Part shown: one piece after another, positions 13,814 through 18,677 of the stretch
How the letters are laid out: each line of letters opens with the position of its first letter
Position numbering within the stretch: the stretch's first letter is position 1
Assembly (NCBI GenBank): GCA_903891735.1
Contig: CAITFQ010000068.1
Span: forward strand, 1 to 18,677
DNA: 18,677 nt
Origin: Candidatus Uhrbacteria bacterium
GTDB lineage: Bacteria; Patescibacteriota; Patescibacteriia; UBA9934
Direction: 5' to 3'
Position numbers and translations under genes: made by a program
Notes under the pieces: generated by a model
The model's input: the letters and a program-made list of their open reading frames with translations, nothing else
The model's database searches: none
What the model was told of the DNA's origin: nothing

Positions 13814-14798
13814 GGAACGCCTGGGAGCCACCCGTTTTTGGCTGACCATGCTTTACGTGGTTATTTTAGCCGCCATTTTGATTGTCTCAAGCGCCGTCAC
13901 CCGTGGCGTCTTCAACGAACAACTCAATAATCGCTTCCACGGTCTCCGTTTTGACCTCGAGCGCTCGGAACTCGTCCCCGTCCCCACCGCCGCGGAAGTC
14001 CGGGCCGACCTCATTCAAACCCTCATTGTCGTCAACAGCATTCTCCTTATCATCGCCGGCATTGTCAGCTACCTCGTCGCCGGGGCCACCATCAAACCCA
14101 TTCGCGCCGCCTATACCGCGCAAAAAAAATTCCTGAGCGACGCCAGCCACGAACTCCGCACGCCCCTCGCCATCCTCAAAACCGACTTCGAAAACGAGCT
14201 TCTGGTCGCCACTGACACCGATGTCAAAGCTCGCCTCAACAGCCACCTGGAGGAAATCGAGCGCATGCGCCACCTCGTCGCGGATCTCTTGCTTCTCTCG
14301 AAACTCGACGAGCGAGGCACCGCCCCCCGCCCCGTCACTACTCTAAATCTCGCCGACACTGTCTCTTCAGCCGTCGACCGCCTCAAATCCCTAGCCGCCA
14401 ATCATCACGTCACCCTCCACCTCACCCCCACCCCCAACCTCATCGAAGTCGTAGCTAATAAGGATCTGCTCGACGTCGCCTTGAGCAACATCATCAGCAA
14501 CTCTATTGTCTACAACCAAGACCACGGTTCCGTCGACGTCACTCTCGGCCTCGAGAACAATCAAGCATCAATCACCATCATCGACACCGGCATCGGCATC
14601 GCCGCCGAAAATCTTGAACGTATCTTCGACCGTTTCTGGCGGGTCGAGCAATCCCGTTCTCGCGCTACCGGCGGCTCCGGCCTCGGCCTCGCCATCGTCC
14701 AATCCATCATGACGGACTTGGGCGGCAGCGTCACCATGAATAGCACCGAAGGCCAAGGCACGACGACGATGCTCAAACTGCCACTTAAAACCACATAA
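13764..14798 (+). CDS. Sensor histidine kinase
   Basis: 344 residues. Two membrane segments (about 25-45 and 84-106) enclose a short (~38-residue) extracytoplasmic loop, too small for a classical sensor domain. H-box FLSDASHELRTPLAIL with phospho-accepting His129; N-box DVALSNIISNSIVYN (about 237-251); G1 DTGIGI (274-279); F-box IFDRFWRVEQ; G2 GGSGLGLAI (303-311). This is an EnvZ/PhoR-type kinase partner of the regulator just upstream. ATG 13764 overlaps the regulator by 50 bases; a start closer to 13815 cannot be excluded, since the first ~20 residues add no domain. The structured RNA copy 2 begins 15 bases after its stop. Confidence 0.95.
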   Translation: MLNESKPSGAKVTASFEERLGATRFWLTMLYVVILAAILIVSSAVTRGVFNEQLNNRFHGLRFDLERSELVPVPTAAEVRADLIQTLIVVNSILLIIAGIVSYLVAGATIKPIRAAYTAQKKFLSDASHELRTPLAILKTDFENELLVATDTDVKARLNSHLEEIERMRHLVADLLLLSKLDERGTAPRPVTTLNLADTVSSAVDRLKSLAANHHVTLHLTPTPNLIEVVANKDLLDVALSNIISNSIVYNQDHGSVDVTLGLENNQASITIIDTGIGIAAENLERIFDRFWRVEQSRSRATGGSGLGLAIVQSIMTDLGGSVTMNSTEGQGTTTMLKLPLKTT

Positions 14799-14813
14799 TT
14801 ATAAGGTCGTTAG

Positions 14814-14985
14814 TGAGACACTCAGTCTTGTAGCAGGTCGTAGGAGTGAAAGTCTGGCAGGGTGGTCTTCTGACGACGCCAGCCTCGGCCCTGTAACGGC
14901 GCCCGAGTCATACGAGGTGAGACGGCCGTTACGGTTGACGAAGGCGCAGCGAGGAAGAGGACTACCCTGGCAGGCTCGAAACGAC
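14814..14985 (+). ncRNA. Structured RNA element, copy 2
   Basis: Same architecture as 4442-4611: hairpin GAGAC 14815-14819/GTCTT 14825-14829; P1a GTCGT 14837-14841/ACGAC 14981-14985; P1b AGTCTGGC 14851-14858/GGCAGGCT 14969-14976 (one G-G mismatch); P1c AGGGTGGTCTTCT 14859-14871 / AGAGGACTACCCT 14956-14968; P2 CCTCG 14883-14887/CGAGG 14950-14954; P3 CTGTAACGGC 14891-14900/GCCGTTACGG 14925-14934. P1c and P3 keep wobble pairs that are G-U only when read from the + strand. A TATAAG hexamer at 14800-14805 could be a -10. No T-rich tail follows. Confidence 0.7.
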
Positions 14986-15009
14986 TTCATACTTACTTCA
15001 CCACCCCTC

Positions 15010-15018
15010 TGTTATGTT
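15010..15018 (+). promoter_or_regulatory. Candidate extended -10 for the secreted-protein gene
   Basis: TGTTATGTT at 15010-15018; no good -35. A start near 15025 would give a leader of about 140 nt, unlike the near-leaderless pattern elsewhere in the window. Confidence 0.35.
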
Positions 15019-15024
15019 ACTACC

Positions 15025-15166
15025 GTGACAGGGAACGCTCCTGAGCCAAAACGCCAGGGCTCCATAGCACATCGGCATCCTTGGAGGCGACCATCCCCGC
15101 CCCTGACCATTCCCGACCTGTGCTGTTTCTTCCCTTTCCCCTCTTTCATTCTTCATTTATAAAACT
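15025..15166 (+). promoter_or_regulatory. Possible structured 5' leader of the secreted-protein gene
   Basis: Two hairpins that cannot be simply nested: CTCCA 15060-15064 with TGGAG 15082-15086, and AGCACA-TCGG 15066-15075 with CCGA 15113-15116 plus TGTGCT 15119-15124. The second is followed by a pyrimidine-rich run. Could be an attenuator or regulatory leader; no known riboswitch class recognised. Confidence 0.35.
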
Positions 15167-15709
15167 ATGTTGAATAAGACAAAACGAGCCATCGTGACGG
15201 CTGCTATCGTCGCTACCCTTGGTGCCAGTGCCTTTGCTGGCGTCGCCACCACCTTTGCCGCCAACACGGCCGGTCAGGCTGGTGATCACATGAGCAACTT
15301 GGTCACCGCTATCGCTACCAAGTTCAACTTGAACAAGGACGACGTCCAAGCCGTCTTCGACGAACAAAAGGATCAAATGCACGCCGACATGGAGGCCAAA
15401 GTCGCCGCCCATATCAGCGACGCGGTCACCGCCGGCAAACTCACCCAAGCCCAGGCCGACGCCATCACCGCCAAGCAAGCCGAGATCGACACCTTCCTGC
15501 AAAGCCAAGAGTCAAAAACTCCCGCCGAGCGTGAAGCTGCCATGAAAACCGAAATGGATAGCCTAAAGGCCTGGGCCAAGAGCAACAACATCCCTAAAGG
15601 TTTTGCCTTCCCGCATTTCCTCGGTCATCCCCCCATGGGCGGCCACCACTTCGGCAAATTCGCCAAGAACCACCAAACCGCAACCACCGACGACAGCACC
15701 AATGAGTAA
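15167..15709 (+). CDS. Secreted small helical protein with His-rich C-terminus
   Basis: 180 residues. A signal peptide covers about 1-32 (basic MLNKTKR, hydrophobic AIVTAAIVATLGASAFAG, cleavage near TFA/ANT). The mature part has two helical modules: NLVTAIATKFNLNKDDVQAVF and the Ala/Gln-rich AHISDAVTAGKLTQAQADAITAKQAE, a pattern seen in small exported proteins of unknown function. The tail (about 149-173) is rich in His, Gly and Phe (FPHFLGHPPMGGHHFGKF) and could bind a metal. Codons include many AAG, AAC and TTG, less C-skewed than neighbouring genes, which may point to high expression. Single gene with a strong terminator, 3' of a two-component system. Function unknown. Confidence 0.8.
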   Translation: MLNKTKRAIVTAAIVATLGASAFAGVATTFAANTAGQAGDHMSNLVTAIATKFNLNKDDVQAVFDEQKDQMHADMEAKVAAHISDAVTAGKLTQAQADAITAKQAEIDTFLQSQESKTPAEREAAMKTEMDSLKAWAKSNNIPKGFAFPHFLGHPPMGGHHFGKFAKNHQTATTDDSTNE

Positions 15710-15719
15710 TTACAAATTA

Positions 15720-15755
15720 AATAATCCGTCTCAATCGAGACGGATTATTTTTATT
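15720..15755 (+). terminator. Intrinsic terminator of the secreted-protein gene
   Basis: 13-bp perfect stem AATAATCCGTCTC 15720-15732 / GAGACGGATTATT 15737-15749 with AATC loop, followed by TTTATTG. The A/T-rich ends make it usable in both directions, so it may also serve the convergent toxin gene. Confidence 0.9.
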
Positions 15756-15768
15756 GCTCGTACTCCCC

Positions 15769-16017
15769 TTAAAACTTACGATAAGTCGACTCCGAGCGAT
15801 TTTCAATAGCCAAAACTTCATTTCGATGATCTCCTAAATGCCTAAAGATAATTCTGATATTACCTTTGCGTACCCTAAACAAATCATCTGAGCCCTTAAG
15901 CTTCAAAATATCTAGTCCTGCTAATTTACCAGCCAAAATTAAATCACCAATGCGAATAATTTCCGCCCGTTGCTTGGGTGACATTTTATCCAAAAATTTC
16001 TGGGTCTGGTCGACCAT
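15769..16017 (-). CDS. RelE/ParE-superfamily toxin
   Basis: 82 residues. Ordered features of RelE-like mRNA interferases: an N-terminal helix pair (QKFLDKMSPKQRAEIIRIGDLIL), then LKGSDDLFRVRKGNIRIIFRH (about 40-60), where the 'R.R.G..RIiF' strand carries the basic residues used for RNA cleavage or ribosome contact, and a final ENRSESTYRKF. RelE toxins cut mRNA in the ribosomal A site and ParE toxins poison gyrase; the close spacing of basic residues favours a RelE-like activity, but this is inferred. ATG 16017 lies one base after the antitoxin stop (TAG-T-ATG), so translation is coupled. Confidence 0.9.
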   Translation of the reverse strand: MVDQTQKFLDKMSPKQRAEIIRIGDLILAGKLAGLDILKLKGSDDLFRVRKGNIRIIFRHLGDHRNEVLAIENRSESTYRKF

Positions 16018-16018
16018 A

Positions 16019-16243
16019 CTAAGCCATAGCTCTTAGCCGACTGACCAACTCCTCTAAAGGAATCCCGTTTTTTCTAAACTGAGTAAAATCAACCAGCGTC
16101 TCCCAGCCCTCCTCTTCCACTGGTACAATCCTAAACAACGGCTTAGCCCTTTTCATAACTAACATCGAACCGCCACGCCGTACTTGACCAGCGTACTTTT
16201 CAACGTCAGTTCTGAATTCTTTCAAACCTACACTCTTTTGCAT
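16019..16243 (-). CDS. Phd/YefM-like type II antitoxin
   Basis: 74 residues from ATG 16243. VGLKEFRTDVEKYAGQVRRGGSMLVMKRAKPLFRIVPVEE is the Phd/YefM DNA-binding domain pattern (short strand, helix 'R.....Y...V..G', then a strand with KR.KP.FRI.P). The C-terminal ~28 residues should wrap the toxin. A TTG at 16279 would extend the frame by 12 residues, but it lies within the spacer of the promoter (GTGACA-17-TATATT), so it cannot be in the transcript from that promoter; ATG 16243 is preferred. The pair probably represses its own promoter, as known for the family. Confidence 0.85.
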   Translation of the reverse strand: MQKSVGLKEFRTDVEKYAGQVRRGGSMLVMKRAKPLFRIVPVEEEGWETLVDFTQFRKNGIPLEELVSRLRAMA

Positions 16244-16267
16244 AAAGATAAACTTAAGATTATCTTC

Positions 16268-16296
16268 AATATACTTCAAACCTATTTTCTTGTCAC
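16268..16296 (-). promoter_or_regulatory. Promoter of the toxin-antitoxin operon
   Basis: On the minus strand GTGACA (16296-16291), a 17-base spacer, TATATT (16273-16268). A start near 16261 gives a leader of about 17 nt. The -35 shares five bases with the -35 of the divergent kinase gene. Confidence 0.65.
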
Positions 16297-16318
16297 GTTC
16301 GCAACTTCATGTCATATT
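16290..16318 (+). promoter_or_regulatory. Promoter of the phosphotransferase gene, leaderless
   Basis: TTGTCA (16290-16295), a 17-base spacer, and an extended -10 TGTCATATT (hexamer CATATT 16313-16318), 6 bases before ATG 16325. Transcription should start at the ATG. Confidence 0.65.
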
Positions 16319-16324
16319 TAATCA

Positions 16325-17209
16325 ATGAAATCCTTCACCCTCAACCACGAATCCTTCCATGAAGTAAAAGCTGGCCGACGTGGCGCAGCAGTTTTGGTGA
16401 ATGAGGACAAAACCAAATATCTCCGTATCGGCGAACCCGCAGTCCTCGGCCGCGAACTCGCTTTCCACCAGGAACTCCTCAAGCTCGGCTTTCCGGTTGC
16501 TCCAATCCTCGACAGTGGCGCCATCGACGGCCATGAATACTCAGTCGAAGCCTCCCTCGGCGCTGAACACTTTTCCGTCCTCTTCGCCGCCGACTTGGCT
16601 GCCAGCGGTCACATCGAACCAGCCACTTTCGCCAAATATCTCGCTATTGTCGAGCAATTTCGTACCGCCCAAGTCAAAACCGAGCGCGCTGCCACGCCAG
16701 AGGGCTGGGCCACCTTCCTTGACGCTCTTCATGTCTCAACCCTCAAAGCCGAACTCCCCGACTTCGCCAACCAAATCGACGCCGCTGTCACCAAAGCCAC
16801 GGCCGAACTCGCCGCTACCCCCTTCTGCCTCACTCACGGCGACCTCACCACCCACAACATTCTCCCGGGCGGCGTCATCGACTTCGGCGATCACTTCACC
16901 GGCCCCACTGGTTACGATCTCGTCACCGCCCTATCCGTCCCTTTCTGGATTCCTCGTTCAGAATTAAACTTCGAATACCACAAACTCTACAACTTCACCG
17001 ACGCCGAAGTCACATCATTCCTCAACCACCTCGGCCCCATCCCCAACTTCGACGCCCTCTTCTTTCTTAAAAGTATCTGGTGGGACGTCAAAAACCACCC
17101 CGCCCCCAAACTCCAAGCCTGGCGTCACCATCTCTTCCGCCAAGTCACCACCCGCTATCTCAGTAACGAATCCCTCTTCTCTTTCTACCTCGATCACAAA
17201 GATGACTAA
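16325..17209 (+). CDS. Aminoglycoside-phosphotransferase-fold kinase
   Basis: 294 residues. Brenner motif LTHGDLTTHNIL at about 169-180 (His171, catalytic Asp173, metal-binding Asn178) and the DFG-equivalent VIDFGD at 184-189 (Asp186). The N-lobe has a Gly-Arg-Arg-Gly loop and KYLRIGEPAVLGRELAFHQELL, where Arg34 or Glu44 could take the place of the usual ATP-binding Lys/Glu pair. The APH/choline-kinase family phosphorylates small hydroxylated molecules (choline, homoserine, sugars, antibiotics); nothing here shows that the substrate is a drug. Shares a divergent promoter region with a toxin-antitoxin pair. Followed by a weak terminator. Confidence 0.88.
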   Translation: MKSFTLNHESFHEVKAGRRGAAVLVNEDKTKYLRIGEPAVLGRELAFHQELLKLGFPVAPILDSGAIDGHEYSVEASLGAEHFSVLFAADLAASGHIEPATFAKYLAIVEQFRTAQVKTERAATPEGWATFLDALHVSTLKAELPDFANQIDAAVTKATAELAATPFCLTHGDLTTHNILPGGVIDFGDHFTGPTGYDLVTALSVPFWIPRSELNFEYHKLYNFTDAEVTSFLNHLGPIPNFDALFFLKSIWWDVKNHPAPKLQAWRHHLFRQVTTRYLSNESLFSFYLDHKDD

Positions 17210-17215
17210 AAAAGG

Positions 17216-17251
17216 AAAGGCCGGACTACCCTCACAGGCAGCCCGGCTTTT
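17216..17251 (+). terminator. Possible terminator of the phosphotransferase gene
   Basis: Stem AAAGGCCGG 17216-17224 / CCGGCTTTT 17243-17251 (one G-T pair) with an 18-base loop. Its left part contains GGACTACCCT, as in the two structured RNA elements. Confidence 0.5.
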
Positions 17252-17264
17252 ACGATACGTAGTT

Positions 17265-17300
17265 CTCCCCCAGCTATGGGGGGAGCTAGAGGGGGCTGCA
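17265..17300. repeat. REP-like G/C-rich palindrome, copy 2
   Basis: CTCCCCC, loop AGCTAT, GGGGGGAG, then CTAGAGGGGGCTGCA. Apart from a few substitutions and indels it matches 2391-2427. It lies between two convergent genes and abuts the stop codon at 17301, a typical REP position. Confidence 0.8.
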
Positions 17301-17900
17301 CTAGAGAAATCGCAACTTCATCTCGCGCAACCCGCGCTCCACCCGCACGAACCCGGGCATGTGCGTCCCGAGCCAAGCGCTCGTGTACTCGATCCCGCGC
17401 ATAGCGTAGTCGCGTCGTCGGTACTCGCGATGGTCGAACTTGATCGGCACCACCTCAACCTCGTCGCCGAGCGTGTAATGTGCCAGATGCTCCACCCGAC
17501 CGAACCGCCGCGCCTCACACATCACGAACATCCGCCTCGCCTGCAGCTCGCGCTCGCTCAGCTGCGTCTGCTGCTGCCCCATCTGAGCGCCGAACACCCG
17601 CATGGCGGACCTCGCATCGCGCGGCGTCAGCGGATAATTCATCACCCGGAACTCCCGCGTCTCGCCAAACTGCCGCTCGAACGCCGCTTCGAGCACCGGC
17701 CGAAAATACTCGGCCTCAGTCACATCGGGCCGCCGACGGTTGGTCGCCCCGCCGTACAGGTACCAGTTGACCACCTTCTTGGCGTCCCACCTAGCCGCCC
17801 ACTTGGCCAACTTGGCCGCGTACTCCCATTGCATCGCCTGGGCCTCGTGGTCACCCTCATCCGGCACTCCGTAACTCATCACCAAACATTGAATCGACAT
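17301..17900 (-). CDS. Hypothetical protein, possibly a distant DUF218/YdcF relative
   Basis: 199 residues from ATG 17900, selected because AGGAGG (17910-17905) lies 4 bases upstream; an upstream in-frame start at 17972 is less likely. Reading order suggests a YdcF-like plan: CLVMSYG (strand 1), WYLYGGATNRRRPDVTEAEYF (compare TGG...SEA), TPRDARSAMRVF (compare NTxEN helix), MFVMCEARRFGRVEHLA (compare VTxxxH..RA). Key residues are only loosely conserved, so this is tentative. Many Arg/Glu and few Lys; C-ending codons such as AAC and TAC are frequent. Single gene, TTGACG at 17950-17945 as a possible -35. Confidence 0.65.
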   Translation of the reverse strand: MSIQCLVMSYGVPDEGDHEAQAMQWEYAAKLAKWAARWDAKKVVNWYLYGGATNRRRPDVTEAEYFRPVLEAAFERQFGETREFRVMNYPLTPRDARSAMRVFGAQMGQQQTQLSERELQARRMFVMCEARRFGRVEHLAHYTLGDEVEVVPIKFDHREYRRRDYAMRGIEYTSAWLGTHMPGFVRVERGLREMKLRFL

Positions 17901-17960
17901 TTTGCCTCCTATGGCCGCCCAATCCTGCCCCAAAAACCTCTTTTCGTCAACCAAAAACCA

Positions 17961-17969
17961 TGTTATAGT
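17961..17969 (+). promoter_or_regulatory. Extended -10 promoter of the 17978 gene, leaderless
   Basis: TGTTATAGT (hexamer TATAGT 17964-17969), 8 bases before ATG 17978; a T-rich hexamer TTTTCG at 17-base spacing is a poor -35. Confidence 0.55.
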
Positions 17970-17977
17970 CAACTTAT

Positions 17978-18256
17978 ATGAACAGCAAAGTAGCCCAAAT
18001 GAGTAGCACCTCGGCCATGCCGAACCTCCGCGACCTTGCTCGCGACATTTTTGCCGCTTACAAAAACTGGCGTCACGCCCGTGCTTTGGTCTTCCTCGAT
18101 TTCCGCGAACTCCGCGACGACGAGGGGAGAATCTTCCCGCGAGGGAAGCGTGTCTCCATCCCGGCCAACCGAGCCGACCGGTTTCTAGCCGCCGAGTTTA
18201 CACTCTTCGAGCCGACCGCCGACCGCCCCAAGGTGGCCACCGCTTGCGGCACTTAA
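17978..18256 (+). CDS. Small hypothetical protein
   Basis: 92 residues, no signal peptide or membrane segment. A helix (NLRDLARDIFAAYKNWRHARALVFLDFRELRDD) is followed by a basic and proline-containing region (GRIFPRGKRVSIPANRADRFL). No family recognised. Support for expression is the leaderless promoter and C-rich codon use like the neighbours. Its stop TAA (18254-18256) overlaps the stop of the sigma-factor gene at the shared TTAA. Confidence 0.55.
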   Translation: MNSKVAQMSSTSAMPNLRDLARDIFAAYKNWRHARALVFLDFRELRDDEGRIFPRGKRVSIPANRADRFLAAEFTLFEPTADRPKVATACGT

Positions 18257-18677
18257 TCAACACTCCCCCGGTCACACAACGCCAGCCGTTTCCGCAATAA
18301 GTTCTTCTCGGCCTCCGAAGGACAGCGTTGGATGGCTTTGATGAGTGCGATTTTGGCCGAATCGAAGTTTCCGATCTGGCGGTTGAGTTCGCCGACGACG
18401 GCGTGCCAGAGGTAATACTTCTCGACGATCTCGGTCGATTCCATTTTCTGAAGTTCGCGCAGCCCGGCTTGCGGATCGTGCAAACGGGAGACGGCCACCG
18501 CTCGGTTCAGTTCGTGGATTGGGTTGGGGGCGATGCGGATCAGCAGGCCGTAAAGATCGACGATTCGGCTCCAGTTGGTTTCCTTTGGAGAGGCAATCAG
18601 GCAATGCTCGGCCACGATGCCAGCTTCGAGGTGATAGCGAGATAGTTGATTTCCTTGCCCGCTGGCGATCATCAGGC
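18253..18677 (-). CDS. ECF sigma factor C-terminal region (DUF6596/ECF42 type), 5' end cut by window edge
   Basis: About 140 residues visible; the frame is open through the right edge, so the sigma2/sigma4 domains lie outside. The visible part matches the C-terminal extension of this sigma group: LSRYHLEAGIVAEHC (compare PYQLQAAIAA.H), TNWSRIVDLYGLLIRIAPNPIHELNRAVAV, LHDPQAGLRELQ, YYLWHAVVGELNRQIG and a final helical A-L-x(n)-C-P-S-E-A-E-K-N-L-L. That extension is a TPR-like regulatory region in the family. Base composition is opposite to the rest of the window (+ strand G-rich here), which suggests transfer or an assembly join. The Met at 18672 is probably internal. Confidence 0.85.
   Translation of the reverse strand, partial: LMIASGQGNQLSRYHLEAGIVAEHCLIASPKETNWSRIVDLYGLLIRIAPNPIHELNRAVAVSRLHDPQAGLRELQKMESTEIVEKYYLWHAVVGELNRQIGNFDSAKIALIKAIQRCPSEAEKNLLRKRLALCDRGSVD

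Noticed and set aside
15025..15166. Known riboswitch (c-di-AMP, Mn, ZTP or SAM type)
   Set aside because: None of the conserved cores I know is present; only generic hairpins are seen.
16019..16279. Longer antitoxin starting at TTG 16279
   Set aside because: That codon lies between the -35 and -10 of the predicted promoter; ATG 16243 fits the family length and the transcript.
16325..17209. Aminoglycoside resistance gene
   Set aside because: Only the APH/choline-kinase fold can be claimed; no drug-specific motif is visible and the fold is widespread in metabolism.
1..18677. CRISPR array, phage genes, transposase or rRNA
   Set aside because: No spaced direct repeats, no structural phage proteins, no transposase motifs and no rRNA sequence seen on either strand.

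Overview
The window looks like a slice of a mid-GC (roughly 50%) bacterial genome. I infer a member of the Patescibacteria/CPR or a similarly streamlined lineage, with moderate confidence and no marker gene to prove it. The basis is very tight packing, stop codons shared between convergent genes, many short orphan proteins, and few recognisable Shine-Dalgarno sites. Instead there are recurrent extended -10 promoters that sit 6-12 bases from the start codon. TGA is used as a stop, so the UGA-as-glycine code of Gracilibacteria/SR1 does not apply. On the + strand C greatly exceeds G in most genes of either orientation up to about 18,250.

Layout. 1-2960 (minus): an envelope pair, a secreted protein with two Ig-like domains and a SpoIID/LytB domain, followed by a D-Ala-D-Ala carboxypeptidase cut by the left edge. 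3014-5901 (plus): a polysaccharide flippase and an O-antigen-ligase-like protein, separated by the first copy of a ~170-nt repeat that folds as a structured RNA. 5902-6338: a tRNA-Ser(CGA) with a GC-rich leader, a terminator, and a mirrored copy of its own 3' end. 6339-9073 (plus): FAD oxidoreductase, Nudix hydrolase and Ldh_2-type dehydrogenase, apparently one operon. 9070-9858 (minus): a cytidine-deaminase-fold protein. 9937-10620 (plus): a membrane protein. 10687-11100 (minus): an orphan beta-rich protein with a strong SD.

11153-12627 (minus): a three-gene operon (MazG-like, YdcF-like, YecM-like). 12678-14798 (plus): a VOC protein, then an OmpR-type response regulator overlapping its histidine kinase. 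14814-14985: the second copy of the structured RNA. 15167-15709 (plus): a secreted, His-rich-tailed small protein with a good terminator. 15769-16243 (minus): a RelE-like toxin and Phd/YefM-like antitoxin pair, divergent from an aminoglycoside-phosphotransferase-fold kinase (16325-17209). 17265-17300: a REP-like palindrome, also found inside the SpoIID gene. 17301-17900 (minus): an orphan protein. 17978-18256 (plus): a small orphan. 18253 to the right edge (minus): the C-terminal part of an ECF sigma factor of the DUF6596/ECF42 type, whose base composition is opposite to everything to its left.

The strongest candidate for something undescribed is the pair of ~170-nt elements. Their core is about 90% identical, but their outer helices have entirely different sequences that still pair. 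The wobble pairs fit only the + strand, and a one-base indel in the core rules out a shared protein. This points to a structured non-coding RNA family. The second is the mirrored tRNA-Ser 3' end.
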